Source: Synechococcus sp. CCY 0621
GTDB lineage: Bacteria; Cyanobacteriota; Cyanobacteriia; PCC-6307; Cyanobiaceae
Assembly: GCF_019038465.1 (NCBI RefSeq)
Contig: NZ_JAFKRH010000038.1
Coordinates: forward strand, 62,001 to 126,000
Direction of reading: 5' to 3'
Length of the DNA stretch: 64,000 nucleotides
Positions 53,244 through 64,000 of the stretch are shown here, in pieces; position 1 is the stretch's first letter; the number at the start of each line of letters is the position of its first letter. Under the pieces are notes generated by a model that saw only the letters and a list, made by a program, of their open reading frames with translations, was not told the DNA's origin and searched no databases. A program made the translations under genes and the position numbers.

Positions 53244-53657
53244 TCAGGCGAACAGATCCAGCGGCAGGGGGCCCCAGGTGTCCTCGGCGGCAGGATCGGC
53301 GGCGTCATGGCCGGTGATCAGGATCCCCTCGCCGAGTCCGTCCTCCCGGCGCAGATGGAACAGTCCCGTGCGCTGGTTGCCCTTCAGGAACACCGGACCG
53401 GGCGCGCCGCTGGGCTCCCCGGCGCCGGCCTCCCCTGGCCGCAGGGCCGGCCAGCCCAGGGCCGCCTCGAGCTGCCCCAGGGCCGCCACGGCCGCCGCCG
53501 ACGACGGCGCCATGATGCCGACCGTGAACCAGCCGCAGGCCCCCAACAGGACCGTGAGCTCGTCGCGCAGCAGGCGGGCCTGGGCAGCATCGAGGCCAGG
53601 GGCGGAGCGGAGGCCCCGCAGACCGGCCAGGTCGGTGATCGGGAGGTCGGTCGTCAA
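53244..53657 (-). CDS. DUF1824 family protein
   Basis: 137 residues. CGWFTVGIMAPSSAAAVAAL and PVFLKGNQRTG, then GLGEGILITGH and DTWGPLPLDLF, match the cyanobacterial DUF1824 family. Function unknown. Start overlaps the end of the PAP2 gene by four bases (ATGA), so the two are coupled. Confidence 0.87.
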   Translation of the reverse strand: MTTDLPITDLAGLRGLRSAPGLDAAQARLLRDELTVLLGACGWFTVGIMAPSSAAAVAALGQLEAALGWPALRPGEAGAGEPSGAPGPVFLKGNQRTGLFHLRREDGLGEGILITGHDAADPAAEDTWGPLPLDLFA

Positions 53658-54319
53658 GGCGATCGCTGCGAACGGAACGTCCCACTCTGGGGGTCAGAGG
53701 AGGGGGGATCCCGCCAGAAGCCAAGGCAGACCGTCAGCCAGGCCAGACCGACGGCGGCGCCCGCCACCAGATCCGTGGGCCAGTGGGCCCGCACGTAGAG
53801 GGTGCTCAGCCAGACCAGACCCACCAGCAGGGAGGCGGCCGTCGTCAGGACAGGCCGCAGACGCGGATGGTGGGAGCCCAGGATCACCACCATGGCGAAG
53901 TAGAAAGCCACGGCCCCGGCGGCATGGCCACTGGGGAAGCTGTGGCCATCGAGCGGCAGCAGGCTGCCGGGGGGGCGCTGGCGGCTGAACAGCGGCTTGA
54001 ACACCAGATCCACCAGGATCAGGATCCCACCGGTGGCCATCACCAGCAGGCGCAGATCGGTCCACCATCGGCGCAGCACGAGATAGATCAGGGCCATCGC
54101 CACCAGAACGGCGGTGAAGCCGACACCGGTGGCCCGATACACCTGGGTCAGGGCCCCGCCCACCAGGCCGTGGAAATGGTTGCCCAGCCAGTCCAGGACG
54201 GTCGCGTCCAGCAACGCCAGCGGCCGGCCAGGGGCCACGGCCACAAACAGCCCCACCAGCACGATCAGGCAGGCAGGCAACAGGATCCTGTCCCGTGGCA
54301 GCAGACGGAATCCCATCAC
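53654..54319 (-). CDS. PAP2-family membrane phosphatase
   Basis: 221 residues with five or six hydrophobic segments. The three PAP2 motifs are complete: KPLFSRQRP, PSGH (HSFPSGHAAG) and STLYVRAHWPTDLVAG. Likely acts on undecaprenyl pyrophosphate or another lipid phosphate. Coupled by ATGA to the ArnT-like gene before it and the DUF1824 gene after it. Confidence 0.92.
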   Translation of the reverse strand: MMGFRLLPRDRILLPACLIVLVGLFVAVAPGRPLALLDATVLDWLGNHFHGLVGGALTQVYRATGVGFTAVLVAMALIYLVLRRWWTDLRLLVMATGGILILVDLVFKPLFSRQRPPGSLLPLDGHSFPSGHAAGAVAFYFAMVVILGSHHPRLRPVLTTAASLLVGLVWLSTLYVRAHWPTDLVAGAAVGLAWLTVCLGFWRDPPSSDPQSGTFRSQRSP

Positions 54320-56127
54320 GGCACCAGAGAGCGACGGGGCACCCGCCAGAGAGCCAGCTCCCCGGAGCGGGACAGGCGCTCGATCCCCTCGGAGGGCAGG
54401 GCCAGCCCCTCGAGATCGCGGCGATCGCCCAGCAGCCGCAGCGACCGGCTGGCCGGGGTGAGCGACAGGGCGTCGGGGCCCTGCAGCGCCAGCTGATTGA
54501 TGTGGAGGCGATCGGAGACGAAGACGGCCTCGGGCTCCCCGTAGAACAACAGGCTGTAGCGCTTGGTGCCGACGATCAGCAGTGGCTCATGCGGCTGGGC
54601 GGCAGCCTGGGCCGTACGCGCCATCTGGCGCAGGGGCAGCTGACGCTCGCGGTCGAGCAGGGGGCCGAGGGGCGCGATCACCAGCCCCAGCACCGCCAGG
54701 AAACCGGCCAGGCTGGGCAGCCACAGCCAATCGCTCGCCGCCGGCCGCAGGAGCAGCACCACCAGGGCCAGGGCCGTGAGCCCCAGACACAGGCTCAGCA
54801 TCAGGGGCAGGCCGGAGCTCGACAGGGCGGCACCGAACGCCGGGTAGGCCGGATCGCTCGCCACCCACCCCGGCGCCAGGGCCGCCGCCACCGCCATGGC
54901 GGCCAGCAGCAGCACCTCGCAGACGGTGGCGATGCGCACCCCTGCCCTGCCAGCGCCGGCCCGGGGCGCCGTGGAGGCCTCCGGCAGGGGGCGCCACAGC
55001 AGCGCCACCAGCAGGCTCGCCGCCGGCAGCGACGGCAGGATGTACCCGGGCAGCTTGGTGGCGGCAGCCGAGAAGAAGGCCACCACCAGCACCAGCCACA
55101 GCAGCAGGAACAGGCCCAGTTCGGCAGGGGCGGCCTCTGCAACTGGGCCTAGCCTCGCCATCCGCCAGCGTCGGGGCTGCCAGAAGCCCTGGGCCGCGAT
55201 CGCCAGGGGCAGGAACAGCGACCAGGGCAGCACCAGCAGCACCAGCCAGGGCAGGTAGAACCAGGGGGGGCCGGGGTGGTCGTACAGCACCGTGGTGAAG
55301 CGCTGCAGGTTGCTGAACCCCAGGAACCCTCCCAGGAAGTCAGCGCCGTTGACCACGGCCGCCGCCGTGTACCAGGGGGCACTCACCCCGAGGAACAGGG
55401 CCACCATCGCCAGCAGGGGCCGCCAGCGCAGCCAGGATCGCCAGTGGCCCGTGAGCAGCAGGAACGCCACCACCACCAGGCCCGGCAGCAACAGACCCAC
55501 CGGGCCCTTGGCCAGCACGGCGATCCCAGCGAACAGCGCCATGGCCACCCGGCCAAGACCGGCCCGCCCGGGGTGGCTCAGGTGGCGATGGGCCAGCAGG
55601 AAGCCGAACAACGACAGGCCGATGGCGCTGGAGAGGAACATGTCCGTGGTGGAGGTGCGTCCCCAGCCGATCCAGCCCGGCGTGGTGGCGATCACCCCAG
55701 CGGCCAGCGCCGCCCGCAGCACCCGGGGCCGGCCGGCTTCCCCCGCCGGCGACCAGGCCAGCATCAGGCCGAAGCCCGCCAGCACCACCGCACTGGCGGC
55801 AAGGGCCACCGGCAGGCGGGCGGCCCACTCACTGACCCCGAACAGGCGGAAGCTGAGGCCCACCATCCAGTACCCCCAGACGGGGTAATCAAAGAAGCGT
55901 TCGCCGTTCCACCAGGGGGTGACCCAGTCGCCCCGTTCCAGCATCTGGTGGCCCACCTCCACGAACAGGGCCTCGGTCTTGTCCATCAGACCGAGGCTGC
56001 CCAGACCCTGGAAGAAGGCCAGCCAGCACAGCAGGATCAACCAGAGGCCGCTGAGCACCCAGATCATCCGCCCATGGATCCGGGCATGGGCGCTTGGCGG
56101 AAGGGCCCCTGGGGCAGCAGACACCAT
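54316..56127 (-). CDS. ArnT/PMT-like membrane glycosyltransferase
   Basis: 603 residues with about 12 membrane helices. LMDKTEALFVEVGHQMLERGDWVTPWWNGERFFDYPVWGYW (two blocks) holds the catalytic Asp/Glu positions of the GT39/GT83 family. Transfers a sugar from a lipid carrier on the outer face of the membrane. The C-terminal ~100 residues are soluble. Next to a GT2-GtrA protein, which could make the lipid-linked donor. Confidence 0.88.
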   Translation of the reverse strand: MVSAAPGALPPSAHARIHGRMIWVLSGLWLILLCWLAFFQGLGSLGLMDKTEALFVEVGHQMLERGDWVTPWWNGERFFDYPVWGYWMVGLSFRLFGVSEWAARLPVALAASAVVLAGFGLMLAWSPAGEAGRPRVLRAALAAGVIATTPGWIGWGRTSTTDMFLSSAIGLSLFGFLLAHRHLSHPGRAGLGRVAMALFAGIAVLAKGPVGLLLPGLVVVAFLLLTGHWRSWLRWRPLLAMVALFLGVSAPWYTAAAVVNGADFLGGFLGFSNLQRFTTVLYDHPGPPWFYLPWLVLLVLPWSLFLPLAIAAQGFWQPRRWRMARLGPVAEAAPAELGLFLLLWLVLVVAFFSAAATKLPGYILPSLPAASLLVALLWRPLPEASTAPRAGAGRAGVRIATVCEVLLLAAMAVAAALAPGWVASDPAYPAFGAALSSSGLPLMLSLCLGLTALALVVLLLRPAASDWLWLPSLAGFLAVLGLVIAPLGPLLDRERQLPLRQMARTAQAAAQPHEPLLIVGTKRYSLLFYGEPEAVFVSDRLHINQLALQGPDALSLTPASRSLRLLGDRRDLEGLALPSEGIERLSRSGELALWRVPRRSLVP

Positions 56128-56203
56128 CCTTGGGGAACGGCAAGGTCAAGGCGAAGTTAAGGCCGTGGGCCGCCGACGTGGGCAACGGCTGGCAGGACGT
56201 TGC

Positions 56204-57313
56204 CTAGGGAGTGTTCCAGACGAAGCGGGAGGAGGCGGCGTACTTCCAGACGAAGTCGACGGCGATCCCCGCCAGCAGGGCCAGCAGCGGCTGAGGCGAG
56301 ACCTGGCGGAAGAAAGCCGAGGACACCCCGACGTTGGCCGCCATCCCCAGGGACGTGACCAGCAGAAAGCGGATCAGACCGAACACCAGCGCCATGCCGC
56401 TGAGCTGCTGGGAACGGAAGGTCAGCACATTGTTGATCAGGTAGTTGGAGCAGCCCGCACAGACCACCGCGACCACCTGGGCCTGCTCGAAGCCCAGTCC
56501 GATCACCTGCTGCATCAACGCAAACACCGACAGGTGAATGCCGATCCCCGTGGCTCCCACCAGGGCGAAGCTGACGGCCCGCCGGGGCACCATGCGCAAC
56601 AGCAGGGTGTGCAGGATCGAGACCCCGAGATCCCAGATCACCGCCACGTTGAGCTTGGACTCTCCAGCCCCGCGGGGCTGGAATTGCAGCGGCACCTCCG
56701 CCACCACCAGGTGACCGTGGCTGAGGGCCAGCAATTCGTAGAGAAACTTGAAGCCGTTGACGTCCACCTGCCGAACGAAGGGCAGGCACCGCTCGGGACG
56801 CAGGGCGAAGAAACCGCTCATGTAATCGGTGAGATGGCGGTAGCGGGGCAAGCTGAAACGCGCCACCGCATTGGCCCAGGTGGAGTTGCGCTCGCGCTGC
56901 TCGCTCAGGCCCAGGATGCTGGCCTGGTGGTGGAAGCGGCTGCCGATCATCAGATCGCTGCCACTGGTGAGCAGGGCGGAAACGGCCTGCGCCACCGCAG
57001 CGGGTTCGTGCTGGCCGTCGCTGTCCATGACCACCACGACATCACCAGTGGCATCAAGAATCCCTTCCTTGATGGCACTGGAAAGGCCGAAGCGTCCGAC
57101 CCTCCGAATCAGCCGGACACTGTCGTGGTGATGGGCCAGTTGACGGACCTTCTCAGAGGTGCCGTCGTTGGAATCATCGTCAACGAACAGCAACTCAAGA
57201 TCGTAGTGATCACCCAACGACAGCAGTGCGTTGACCATGGGCTCAACGTTGTCGCATTCGTTGAAGGTGGGCAGGACCACCGACAAACGCATGGGCTGGC
57301 CTGCTTCAGTCAT
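56204..57313 (-). CDS. Polyprenyl-phosphate glycosyltransferase (GT2) fused to GtrA-like domain
   Basis: About 369 residues from the ATG at 57313 (an upstream ATG at 57352 is also open). The N-terminal GT2 domain has SVVLPTFNECDNVEPMV, LLFVDDDSNDGT and VVVMDSDGQHEP. From residue ~230 four hydrophobic helices form a GtrA-like domain (AVSFALVGATGIGIHLSVFAL, SNYLINNVLTFR). Expected to make and flip a polyprenyl-phosphate sugar, the donor for the ArnT-like enzyme. Confidence 0.92.
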   Translation of the reverse strand: MTEAGQPMRLSVVLPTFNECDNVEPMVNALLSLGDHYDLELLFVDDDSNDGTSEKVRQLAHHHDSVRLIRRVGRFGLSSAIKEGILDATGDVVVVMDSDGQHEPAAVAQAVSALLTSGSDLMIGSRFHHQASILGLSEQRERNSTWANAVARFSLPRYRHLTDYMSGFFALRPERCLPFVRQVDVNGFKFLYELLALSHGHLVVAEVPLQFQPRGAGESKLNVAVIWDLGVSILHTLLLRMVPRRAVSFALVGATGIGIHLSVFALMQQVIGLGFEQAQVVAVVCAGCSNYLINNVLTFRSQQLSGMALVFGLIRFLLVTSLGMAANVGVSSAFFRQVSPQPLLALLAGIAVDFVWKYAASSRFVWNTP

Positions 57314-57389
57314 CGGAATTGTTTCCCATGGCTTGGAGGAACTTTCTTGCACTTAGAGAAGGTCAGAAAGTTCCCTGTTCCGTGGGCGA

Positions 57390-58679
<1,290 letters not shown>

Positions 58680-59117
58680 GGAAACGACGCGAAAAGGAAG
58701 AAGAGCGGGGGCAGAAGGAGGCGGGACAGGACTGGCGGGTGACGACCCGCTCGATCCTTCAGTGGTTCAGGGGCGTGATGCCGACCTCGGCACCCCATCC
58801 TCCACGGACCCGGCACGAAGCCGGTCGGGAGAGCTTGGGGAACACCAGGACGTGGGCGGATGGTTGACCCCCGTCACGGAGCCCCTAGGGATGAATCGTG
58901 GGTGGATCGCTCCAGGAGCGCGACTGGGTTGGGGAAAAACGGCCAGAGCCGGTGCAGGGCTGTCACGGGTGGTCTCAGACCGGAGAAATGGGAAGGGAGT
59001 AAATCCCTGCATCCTCAGCGGGTCTTCCGTGTGGACGGAACTCTGCGCGGTTCCGACGGCAGCCTTGCGGGCGGCCCAACTCCGTCATCCTAGGAATGGC
59101 ATGAGATCTTTGCAAGA
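58680..59117. other. Intergenic region between the sigma factor and priA genes
   Basis: 438 bp between divergent genes. Short frames exist on both strands but none looks real. It must hold both promoters; the length suggests a long untranslated leader for the sigma gene. No recognised riboswitch or RNA motif was identified by eye. Confidence 0.5.
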
Positions 59118-61421
59118 TTGCCAGCCAACTCCTTACCCCCTTTCCTCAGGACAGCCGCTCCAGGCTGGCTGGAGGTCTGGCTGGAGGCCGGCCGTGAGGG
59201 GCGGATCTTCACTTACGCCAATCCGCAAGCCCTGGCCATCGGCGCGGGGGATCTGGTGCGGGTCCGCCTCCAGGGACGGCCCCACACCGGGCTGGTGGTG
59301 GCGTCGGCAACGGCCTGTCCGGCCGCCATGGAGGGACGGTCGATCCTGCCGGTGGAGGCGGTGCTGCAGAGCGCCGCGGTCGATCCGCACTGGCAGGCCC
59401 TGCTCGAGGAGGTGGCCCGGCAATGCCACACCGGCCTGTTCCGCAGCCTGAAAAGCGCCCTGCCACCTGGCTGGCTGGGGCAGGCCCGCCGCCCGCCAGC
59501 GGGCCAGGGGCGGATCCTCTGGACCGTGCGGCTGAACCCCGACACGAGCGCGGTGGCCAGCCACCCCCGGCAGCAGGAACTGCTGGACCATCTGGCCAGC
59601 CACGGGGGGGTGCGGCTGCTGCGGGATCTGGTTCAGGAGGGGGGCTTCGGGCGCTCCCTGATCGCCAGCATGGAACGCCGCGGGCTGCTCCTGAAGCAGG
59701 CCGGCCGTGGCCCTGCGCGGGTGGGCGGCGGTGGCGCTGGGACCACCCCCCTGGAGGCTCCCCAACCGGCCAGTCCGGCCCAGGCCAAGGCGATGGCGGC
59801 GATCGCCGACGCCCCTCCCGGCCAGGCCCTGCTGCTGTGGGGGGTGACCGGATCTGGCAAGACCGAGGTCTATCTGCAGGCCGCCGCCCGGGAACTGGCG
59901 GCGGGGCGCAGTGTGCTGATCCTGGCGCCGGAAATCGGCCTGATCCCCCAGCTGCTGGATCGCTGCCGGCGGCGCTTCGGAGTGGCGGTGATCGAGTACC
60001 ACAGCGGCATGGGCGACGGCGAGCGGGTCGTGGCCTGGCGACGTTGCCTTGAGGCCACCCTGCAGCGCGAACCCTGCCTGGCCGTGGGCACCCGTTCCGC
60101 CGTCTTCCTGCCGCTGGGCCACCTGGGGCTGATCGTGCTCGATGAAGAGCACGATGCCTCCTACAAGCAGGAGAGCCCCATGCCCTGCTACCACGCCCGG
60201 GAGGTGGCCCGGCTGCGGGCCCGCCTCAGCGGGGCCCGGTTGGTGCTCGGCAGTGCCACCCCTTCTCTGGAAACCTGGTGGCGCTGCCAGCCCGGTCCCC
60301 AGGGCCTGCCCGGCGACACCCTCCTGCTGCCGCTGCCGGAGCGGATCGGCCAGCGCCCCCTGCCGCCGGTGCGGCTGGTGGACATGCGCCAGGAGCTGGT
60401 CGACGGCCACCGCCGCCTGATCAGCCGCCCCCTGATGGCCCGGCTGGAGCGGCTGCAGGAGGCCGGCGAGCAGGCCGTCGTGCTGGTGCCCCGGCGCGGC
60501 TACCGCTCCTTCCTGAGCTGCCGCAGCTGCGGCGAGGTGGTGCTCTGCCCCCACTGCGACGTGGCCCTGACCGTGCATCGCGGCCCCCGGGCCGGCGGCC
60601 AGGAGGGCCGGGAGTGGCTGCGTTGCCACTGGTGCGACCACCGCCAGGAGATGGGCGACCGCTGCGGCCACTGCGGCTCCACCGCCTTCAAGCCCTTCGG
60701 TGCCGGCACCCAGCGGGTGATGGAGCAGCTCGCCACGGAGCTGGAGGGCCTGCGGCTGATCCGCTTCGACCGCGACACCACCCGGGGCCGGGATGGCCAC
60801 CGCCGCCTGCTGGAACGCTTCGCGGCCGGCGAGGCGGACGTGCTGGTGGGCACCCAGATGCTGGCCAAGGGCATGGACCTGCCCGCCGTGACCCTGGCGG
60901 CGGTGCTGGCGGCCGACGGCCTGCTGCACCGGCCGGATCTGCGCGCATCGGAGCAGTGCCTGCAACTGCTGTTGCAGCTCGCCGGCCGGGCCGGCCGGGG
61001 CGAACGCCCCGGGGAGGTGCTGGTGCAGACCTACAGCCCCGACCATCCCGTGATCCGGCACCTGGTGGACGGCCGCTACGGGGCCTTCCTGGCCGAAGAA
61101 CTGGAGCTGCGGCGCCAGGGCGGCATGGTGCCCTTCGGTCGGGCCTGCCTGCTGCGACTGGCCGGTCCCACCGCCAGCGGCACCGCCACCGCCGCCGCCG
61201 CCCTGGCTGAAAGAATCCGCCCGGCCGTGGAGAGGGCCGGCTGGGTGCTGATCGGGCCGGCGCCCGCCCCTGTCGCCAGGGTGGCGGGCCGCAGCCGCTG
61301 GCAACTGCTGCTGCATGGCGCTGGCATGGCGGCGCTGCCGCTGCCCCCCGAAGGCGACCTGCGCCAGGCCCTGCCGCCGGGGGTGAGCCTGACGATCGAT
61401 CCGGACCCGCTGGAGCTCTGA
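59118..61421 (+). CDS. priA: Primosomal protein N' (replication restart helicase)
   Basis: 767 residues. Helicase motifs: Walker A WGVTGSGKTEVYLQ, DEEH box IVLDEEHDASYKQE, VLGSATPS. Zinc-binding cysteines: CRSCGEVVLCPHCD and CHWCDHRQEMGDRCGHCG. Then the motif V/VI part GTQMLAKGMDLPAVTL and LLQLAGRAGRG. Restarts stalled replication forks. Starts with TTG at 59118, which puts PGWLEVWLEAG at the expected position. Confidence 0.95.
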   Translation: MPANSLPPFLRTAAPGWLEVWLEAGREGRIFTYANPQALAIGAGDLVRVRLQGRPHTGLVVASATACPAAMEGRSILPVEAVLQSAAVDPHWQALLEEVARQCHTGLFRSLKSALPPGWLGQARRPPAGQGRILWTVRLNPDTSAVASHPRQQELLDHLASHGGVRLLRDLVQEGGFGRSLIASMERRGLLLKQAGRGPARVGGGGAGTTPLEAPQPASPAQAKAMAAIADAPPGQALLLWGVTGSGKTEVYLQAAARELAAGRSVLILAPEIGLIPQLLDRCRRRFGVAVIEYHSGMGDGERVVAWRRCLEATLQREPCLAVGTRSAVFLPLGHLGLIVLDEEHDASYKQESPMPCYHAREVARLRARLSGARLVLGSATPSLETWWRCQPGPQGLPGDTLLLPLPERIGQRPLPPVRLVDMRQELVDGHRRLISRPLMARLERLQEAGEQAVVLVPRRGYRSFLSCRSCGEVVLCPHCDVALTVHRGPRAGGQEGREWLRCHWCDHRQEMGDRCGHCGSTAFKPFGAGTQRVMEQLATELEGLRLIRFDRDTTRGRDGHRRLLERFAAGEADVLVGTQMLAKGMDLPAVTLAAVLAADGLLHRPDLRASEQCLQLLLQLAGRAGRGERPGEVLVQTYSPDHPVIRHLVDGRYGAFLAEELELRRQGGMVPFGRACLLRLAGPTASGTATAAAALAERIRPAVERAGWVLIGPAPAPVARVAGRSRWQLLLHGAGMAALPLPPEGDLRQALPPGVSLTIDPDPLEL

Positions 61422-61444
61422 AACCGACGCTGGCGGCGCTGGCG

Positions 61445-62578
61445 TCAGGCCGGCAGTTCCGGCAGGCCGAAGCCCAGCCGGCGCCGGGTCGCCTGCAGGG
61501 CCAGCACCAGCGGCAGGGCCAGGCCCACCGCCGCCGCCCCCAACCCCAGACCACTCCAGCGCCAGCAGCGCAGCTCCAGCACATTGACCTGGCCCGGCTG
61601 CAGGGGCCAGACCAGCTGACGGCGCCCCTTGCCATCCCCCGGAAGCGCCGGGACCGGGCTGGCAGGGGCCGCCTGCCGCACGGCCGCGGGCCGCACCGGG
61701 GCGAGGACCAGCGCCAGATCCAGTCCTGGGATCGCCTCGAGCGGCTGCAGATCGAGCTCCAGCAGCAGGTGCTGGCGCACCCCCACCAGCCAGTTGCGCT
61801 CCTCCCAGCGCATCACCGGAGCACTCAGGGCGACACCGCTGAGCTGGCCCGCCAGCTCCAGGCTGCCCGCCAGGGCCGCGAGCGCCTCACGGGCCGGCAA
61901 CACCGGGGTGGAGAGGAGCTGGTCGGCGCTCCCCCCCCGCCCGTGGAAGGGACCGGGCGCAGCCAGCTGGGGCTCGTGCCCCTCCAGCGCCGCGACGAAG
62001 CGCCGCTGCCAGGGGCTCTCCGGGCCACCGTTGCTGCGCAGCTGGTGGCTCACCTGCAGCCGCCCGGGTCCCTCGAAGCGCAGCTCGGTGCGCACCTCCA
62101 TGCAGCCCCCCAGCAGCGAGGCCAGCAACAGCAGCACCACCGCCACCACCACCGCGAAGCCCACAGGGGCCCGGGTGGGGCCCACCGGCGGCGGCGGCGG
62201 TGGCTCGGGGCGACGACGGGAGCGCCGGCTGACGCCACCGCCGACCCCCTCGAGCGGCGTGGTGCCGGCCAGATCCGGCAGGGTGAGCGACCAGTTGCTG
62301 GGACGGCGCAGCTCAGGGGCCTCCAGCACCATCAGCAGCGCCTTGGCCTGGGCGCGCAGCGTCGGGTCCTGGCAGCGCACCAGACCGCGGCAACAGGCGG
62401 CGGCCTGGTCGGTGCGACCCTGGCCCATCAGGGCGGTGGCCATCAGCAGGCGCAGCTCGGCGCCGGCGGCCGTGAGCGGCGAACGCTCCTCCTGGAGGGG
62501 CTCCAGCAATCGCAGCACCTGGCCGTACTCCCCACGATCCAGGGCCCGACGGGCCTCGGCCAGCGGATCCTCAGGCAT
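61445..62578 (-). CDS. DUF3153 protein with N-terminal repeat domain
   Basis: 377 residues from the ATG at 62578. The first ~90 residues are helical and TPR-like ([21 protein letters not shown]). A Pro-rich basic linker follows, then a membrane segment ([21 protein letters not shown]) with a lipobox-like Cys. The DUF3153 domain comes next ([21 protein letters not shown]) and a C-terminal membrane helix. Function unknown; conserved beside argB in picocyanobacteria. Start overlaps the argB end by 8 bp. The frame continues upstream only over argB. Confidence 0.8.
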   Translation of the reverse strand: MPEDPLAEARRALDRGEYGQVLRLLEPLQEERSPLTAAGAELRLLMATALMGQGRTDQAAACCRGLVRCQDPTLRAQAKALLMVLEAPELRRPSNWSLTLPDLAGTTPLEGVGGGVSRRSRRRPEPPPPPPVGPTRAPVGFAVVVAVVLLLLASLLGGCMEVRTELRFEGPGRLQVSHQLRSNGGPESPWQRRFVAALEGHEPQLAAPGPFHGRGGSADQLLSTPVLPAREALAALAGSLELAGQLSGVALSAPVMRWEERNWLVGVRQHLLLELDLQPLEAIPGLDLALVLAPVRPAAVRQAAPASPVPALPGDGKGRRQLVWPLQPGQVNVLELRCWRWSGLGLGAAAVGLALPLVLALQATRRRLGFGLPELPA

Positions 62579-63467
62579 GCAGCAGGCCGGGGCTGCCCAC
62601 CACCATGGTGCCGATGCCGGCATTGGTGAACACCTCCAGCAGCAGGGAATGGGCCACCCGGCCATCGATGATGTGGGCCGCCTTGACCCCCTGGGCCAGG
62701 GCCCGGATGCAGCACTCGGTTTTGGGCGTCATCCCCCCTTCCACCACCCCGTCGGTGATCAGCTGGCGGGCCTCGGAAAGGCTGAGCTGGCGGATCAGGC
62801 TGGTGGGCGCGTTGCGGTCGCGCAGGATGCCCGGGGTGTCGGTGAGCAGGATCAACTTCTCCGCCTGCAGGGCCGCGGCCAGCTCCCCGGCCACGGTGTC
62901 GGCATTGATGTTGTGGGCCAGGCCATCGGCATTGGGGGCGACGCTGGAGATCACCGGGATGTAGCCACTGGCCAGCAGCGGGGAGAGCACCGAGGGGTCC
63001 ACCCGCGCCACATCCCCCACCACACCCAGGGTGCCATCGCCCATGGTGCGGGCCTGCACCAACCCGCCATCACTGCCGGAAAGGCCCACGGCCCGGCCCC
63101 CCACCCGGTTGAGGCCGTTGACGATCTGCTTGTTGACCCGGCCCACCAGCACCATCTCCACCACGTCCATGGTGTCGGGGCAGGTGACCCTCAGGCCGTC
63201 CTGGAAGCGGGGCTCGATCGCCAGTTTCTCCAGCCACTGGTTGATCTCCGGTCCGCCGCCGTGCACCACCACCGGCTGGACGCCGACGCAGGCCAGCAGG
63301 GCCAGGTCGCGGAAGACCGCATCGCGCAGGTCTTCGCGGACCATGGCGGCACCGCCGTACTTGATGACGATGCGGCGGCCGGCGAAACGCTGGATGTAGG
63401 GCAGCGCCTCACTGAGCACAGACACCCGCAGGGTGTCTTCCGAACTGATGTGCCGATCGGGACTCAA
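62571..63467 (-). CDS. argB: Acetylglutamate kinase
   Basis: 298 residues. [54 protein letters not shown] and LLTDTPGIL are the ATP- and substrate-binding blocks. Second step of arginine synthesis, in cyanobacteria normally controlled by PII. Overlaps the stop of the DUF2854 gene by four bases (ATGA). Confidence 0.96.
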   Translation of the reverse strand: MSPDRHISSEDTLRVSVLSEALPYIQRFAGRRIVIKYGGAAMVREDLRDAVFRDLALLACVGVQPVVVHGGGPEINQWLEKLAIEPRFQDGLRVTCPDTMDVVEMVLVGRVNKQIVNGLNRVGGRAVGLSGSDGGLVQARTMGDGTLGVVGDVARVDPSVLSPLLASGYIPVISSVAPNADGLAHNINADTVAGELAAALQAEKLILLTDTPGILRDRNAPTSLIRQLSLSEARQLITDGVVEGGMTPKTECCIRALAQGVKAAHIIDGRVAHSLLLEVFTNAGIGTMVVGSPGLLHA

Positions 63468-64000
63468 GGGACGGGGGCGGCGAGGGACGGGTCGGAGCTG
63501 GCGGCTGCCGGCAGCAGGCTCAGCGTCAGTCGGCCAGGACCGGCCTGTTGCAGGTCAGCGGTCAGGCCAGGACCGAAGAAACGGCCCAGCCGGTCCTGCC
63601 GATCCTGCCAGCGCTCGAACGCCACCCCCTGGCACTCGATCGTGAGACGCAGCCCGTAGCCGCCGCTGGCCTCCAGCTCCTCAACGGCCAGCAGCTGGGG
63701 TGGGGAGTCCTCATCCCAGAGCTTGAGGGCTTCGAGGGAACTTTCCAGGTGGGCCTTCTGGCCGTAGCGCCAGCGGGTGACGTCGGCCAGCAGTTTGCGC
63801 AGCGGTTCGTTCTCAGGCAACTGACGCAGATCACGCAGTTGGGCCACGGGGGTCAGGCGTTCAGCAGGTGGCAGCTCGGAGGACTTCAGGGCCAGCCCCC
63901 CCAGCAGGATCGGCACGCCGTAGAACACGCCAGCCAGGCTGATGTTGGGGCTGTCGGTGACGTAGGCGATCGAACCGATCACGGTGAGCACGGCACCAGC
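63464..64000 (-). CDS. DUF2854 family protein (5' end outside window)
   Basis: The frame continues to the window edge ([19 protein letters not shown]), so the first residues lie beyond base 64000. Membrane segment near the N-terminus ([16 protein letters not shown]), then a soluble domain ([30 protein letters not shown], in two parts). Cyanobacterial/plastid family of unknown function. Next to argB as in other picocyanobacteria. Confidence 0.85.
   Translation of the reverse strand, partial: AGAVLTVIGSIAYVTDSPNISLAGVFYGVPILLGGLALKSSELPPAERLTPVAQLRDLRQLPENEPLRKLLADVTRWRYGQKAHLESSLEALKLWDEDSPPQLLAVEELEASGGYGLRLTIECQGVAFERWQDRQDRLGRFFGPGLTADLQQAGPGRLTLSLLPAAASSDPSLAAPVP

Overview
The window looks like chromosome from a high-GC picocyanobacterium of the Synechococcus/Cyanobium type. 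The evidence is a run of cyanobacterial marker families (DUF1824, DUF2721, DUF2854, DUF3153, a Coq4-like protein), the neighbourhood ClC-hemC-DUF1824 ... primary sigma factor-priA-DUF3153-argB-DUF2854, and scattered GCGATCGC palindromes. No tRNA, rRNA or CRISPR array was seen. The taxonomic call is an inference from gene content.

Layout. (1) 1-25 kb: a large exopolysaccharide cluster. It has a Wzc-type tyrosine autokinase (cut by the window edge), a WcaJ-type initiating phosphoglycosyltransferase, WcaI- and WcaF-like enzymes, about ten further glycosyltransferases, an O-antigen polymerase/ligase-like membrane protein and a PglK/MsbA-type ABC exporter. Many genes on the minus strand are coupled by ATGA-type overlaps. 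From about 11.7 to 18.5 kb the base composition is visibly more AT-rich, with non-coding, apparently decayed stretches. An IS3-family element lies at 18.5-19.7 kb.

(2) 25.5-34.3 kb: a lasso-peptide type RiPP cluster. It contains a nucleotidyltransferase, a PqqD-like recognition protein (B1, divergent), a transglutaminase-like leader peptidase (B2), an asparagine-synthetase-like cyclase (C), a 57-codon precursor gene at 29374-29547, a SAM methyltransferase, a PRMT-like methyltransferase that ends in a PqqD-like domain, an HPr-kinase-like protein and an ABC exporter. The precursor has the YxxPxLxxxG....LT leader motif and a single Glu at core position 7 or 8. Expected logic: B1 binds the leader, B2 removes it, C closes a Ser1/Gly1-to-Glu ring, the tailoring enzymes modify the peptide, and the ABC protein exports it.

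(3) 34.3-47 kb: a mosaic of toxin-antitoxin genes and gene debris. It has vapB with a broken vapC, an intact HEPN/MNT pair, a ribbon-helix-helix gene pair, and a 69-bp direct repeat of the lasso exporter 5' end bounding a 2.4-kb segment. It also holds a glycosyltransferase remnant, Coq4, and a decayed second copy of HEPN/MNT and of Coq4. Among these are a large secreted protein, an MscS channel, PCD, YjbQ, a desaturase, a CrtISO-like oxidoreductase, OsmC and an intact vapBC.

(4) 47-64 kb: conserved housekeeping genes. These are an M32 carboxypeptidase, pyrophosphatase, L,D-transpeptidase, a ClC channel, hemC, a PAP2 phosphatase, an ArnT-like glycosyltransferase, GT2-GtrA, the primary sigma factor, priA, a DUF3153 protein, argB and a DUF2854 protein that runs off the window.
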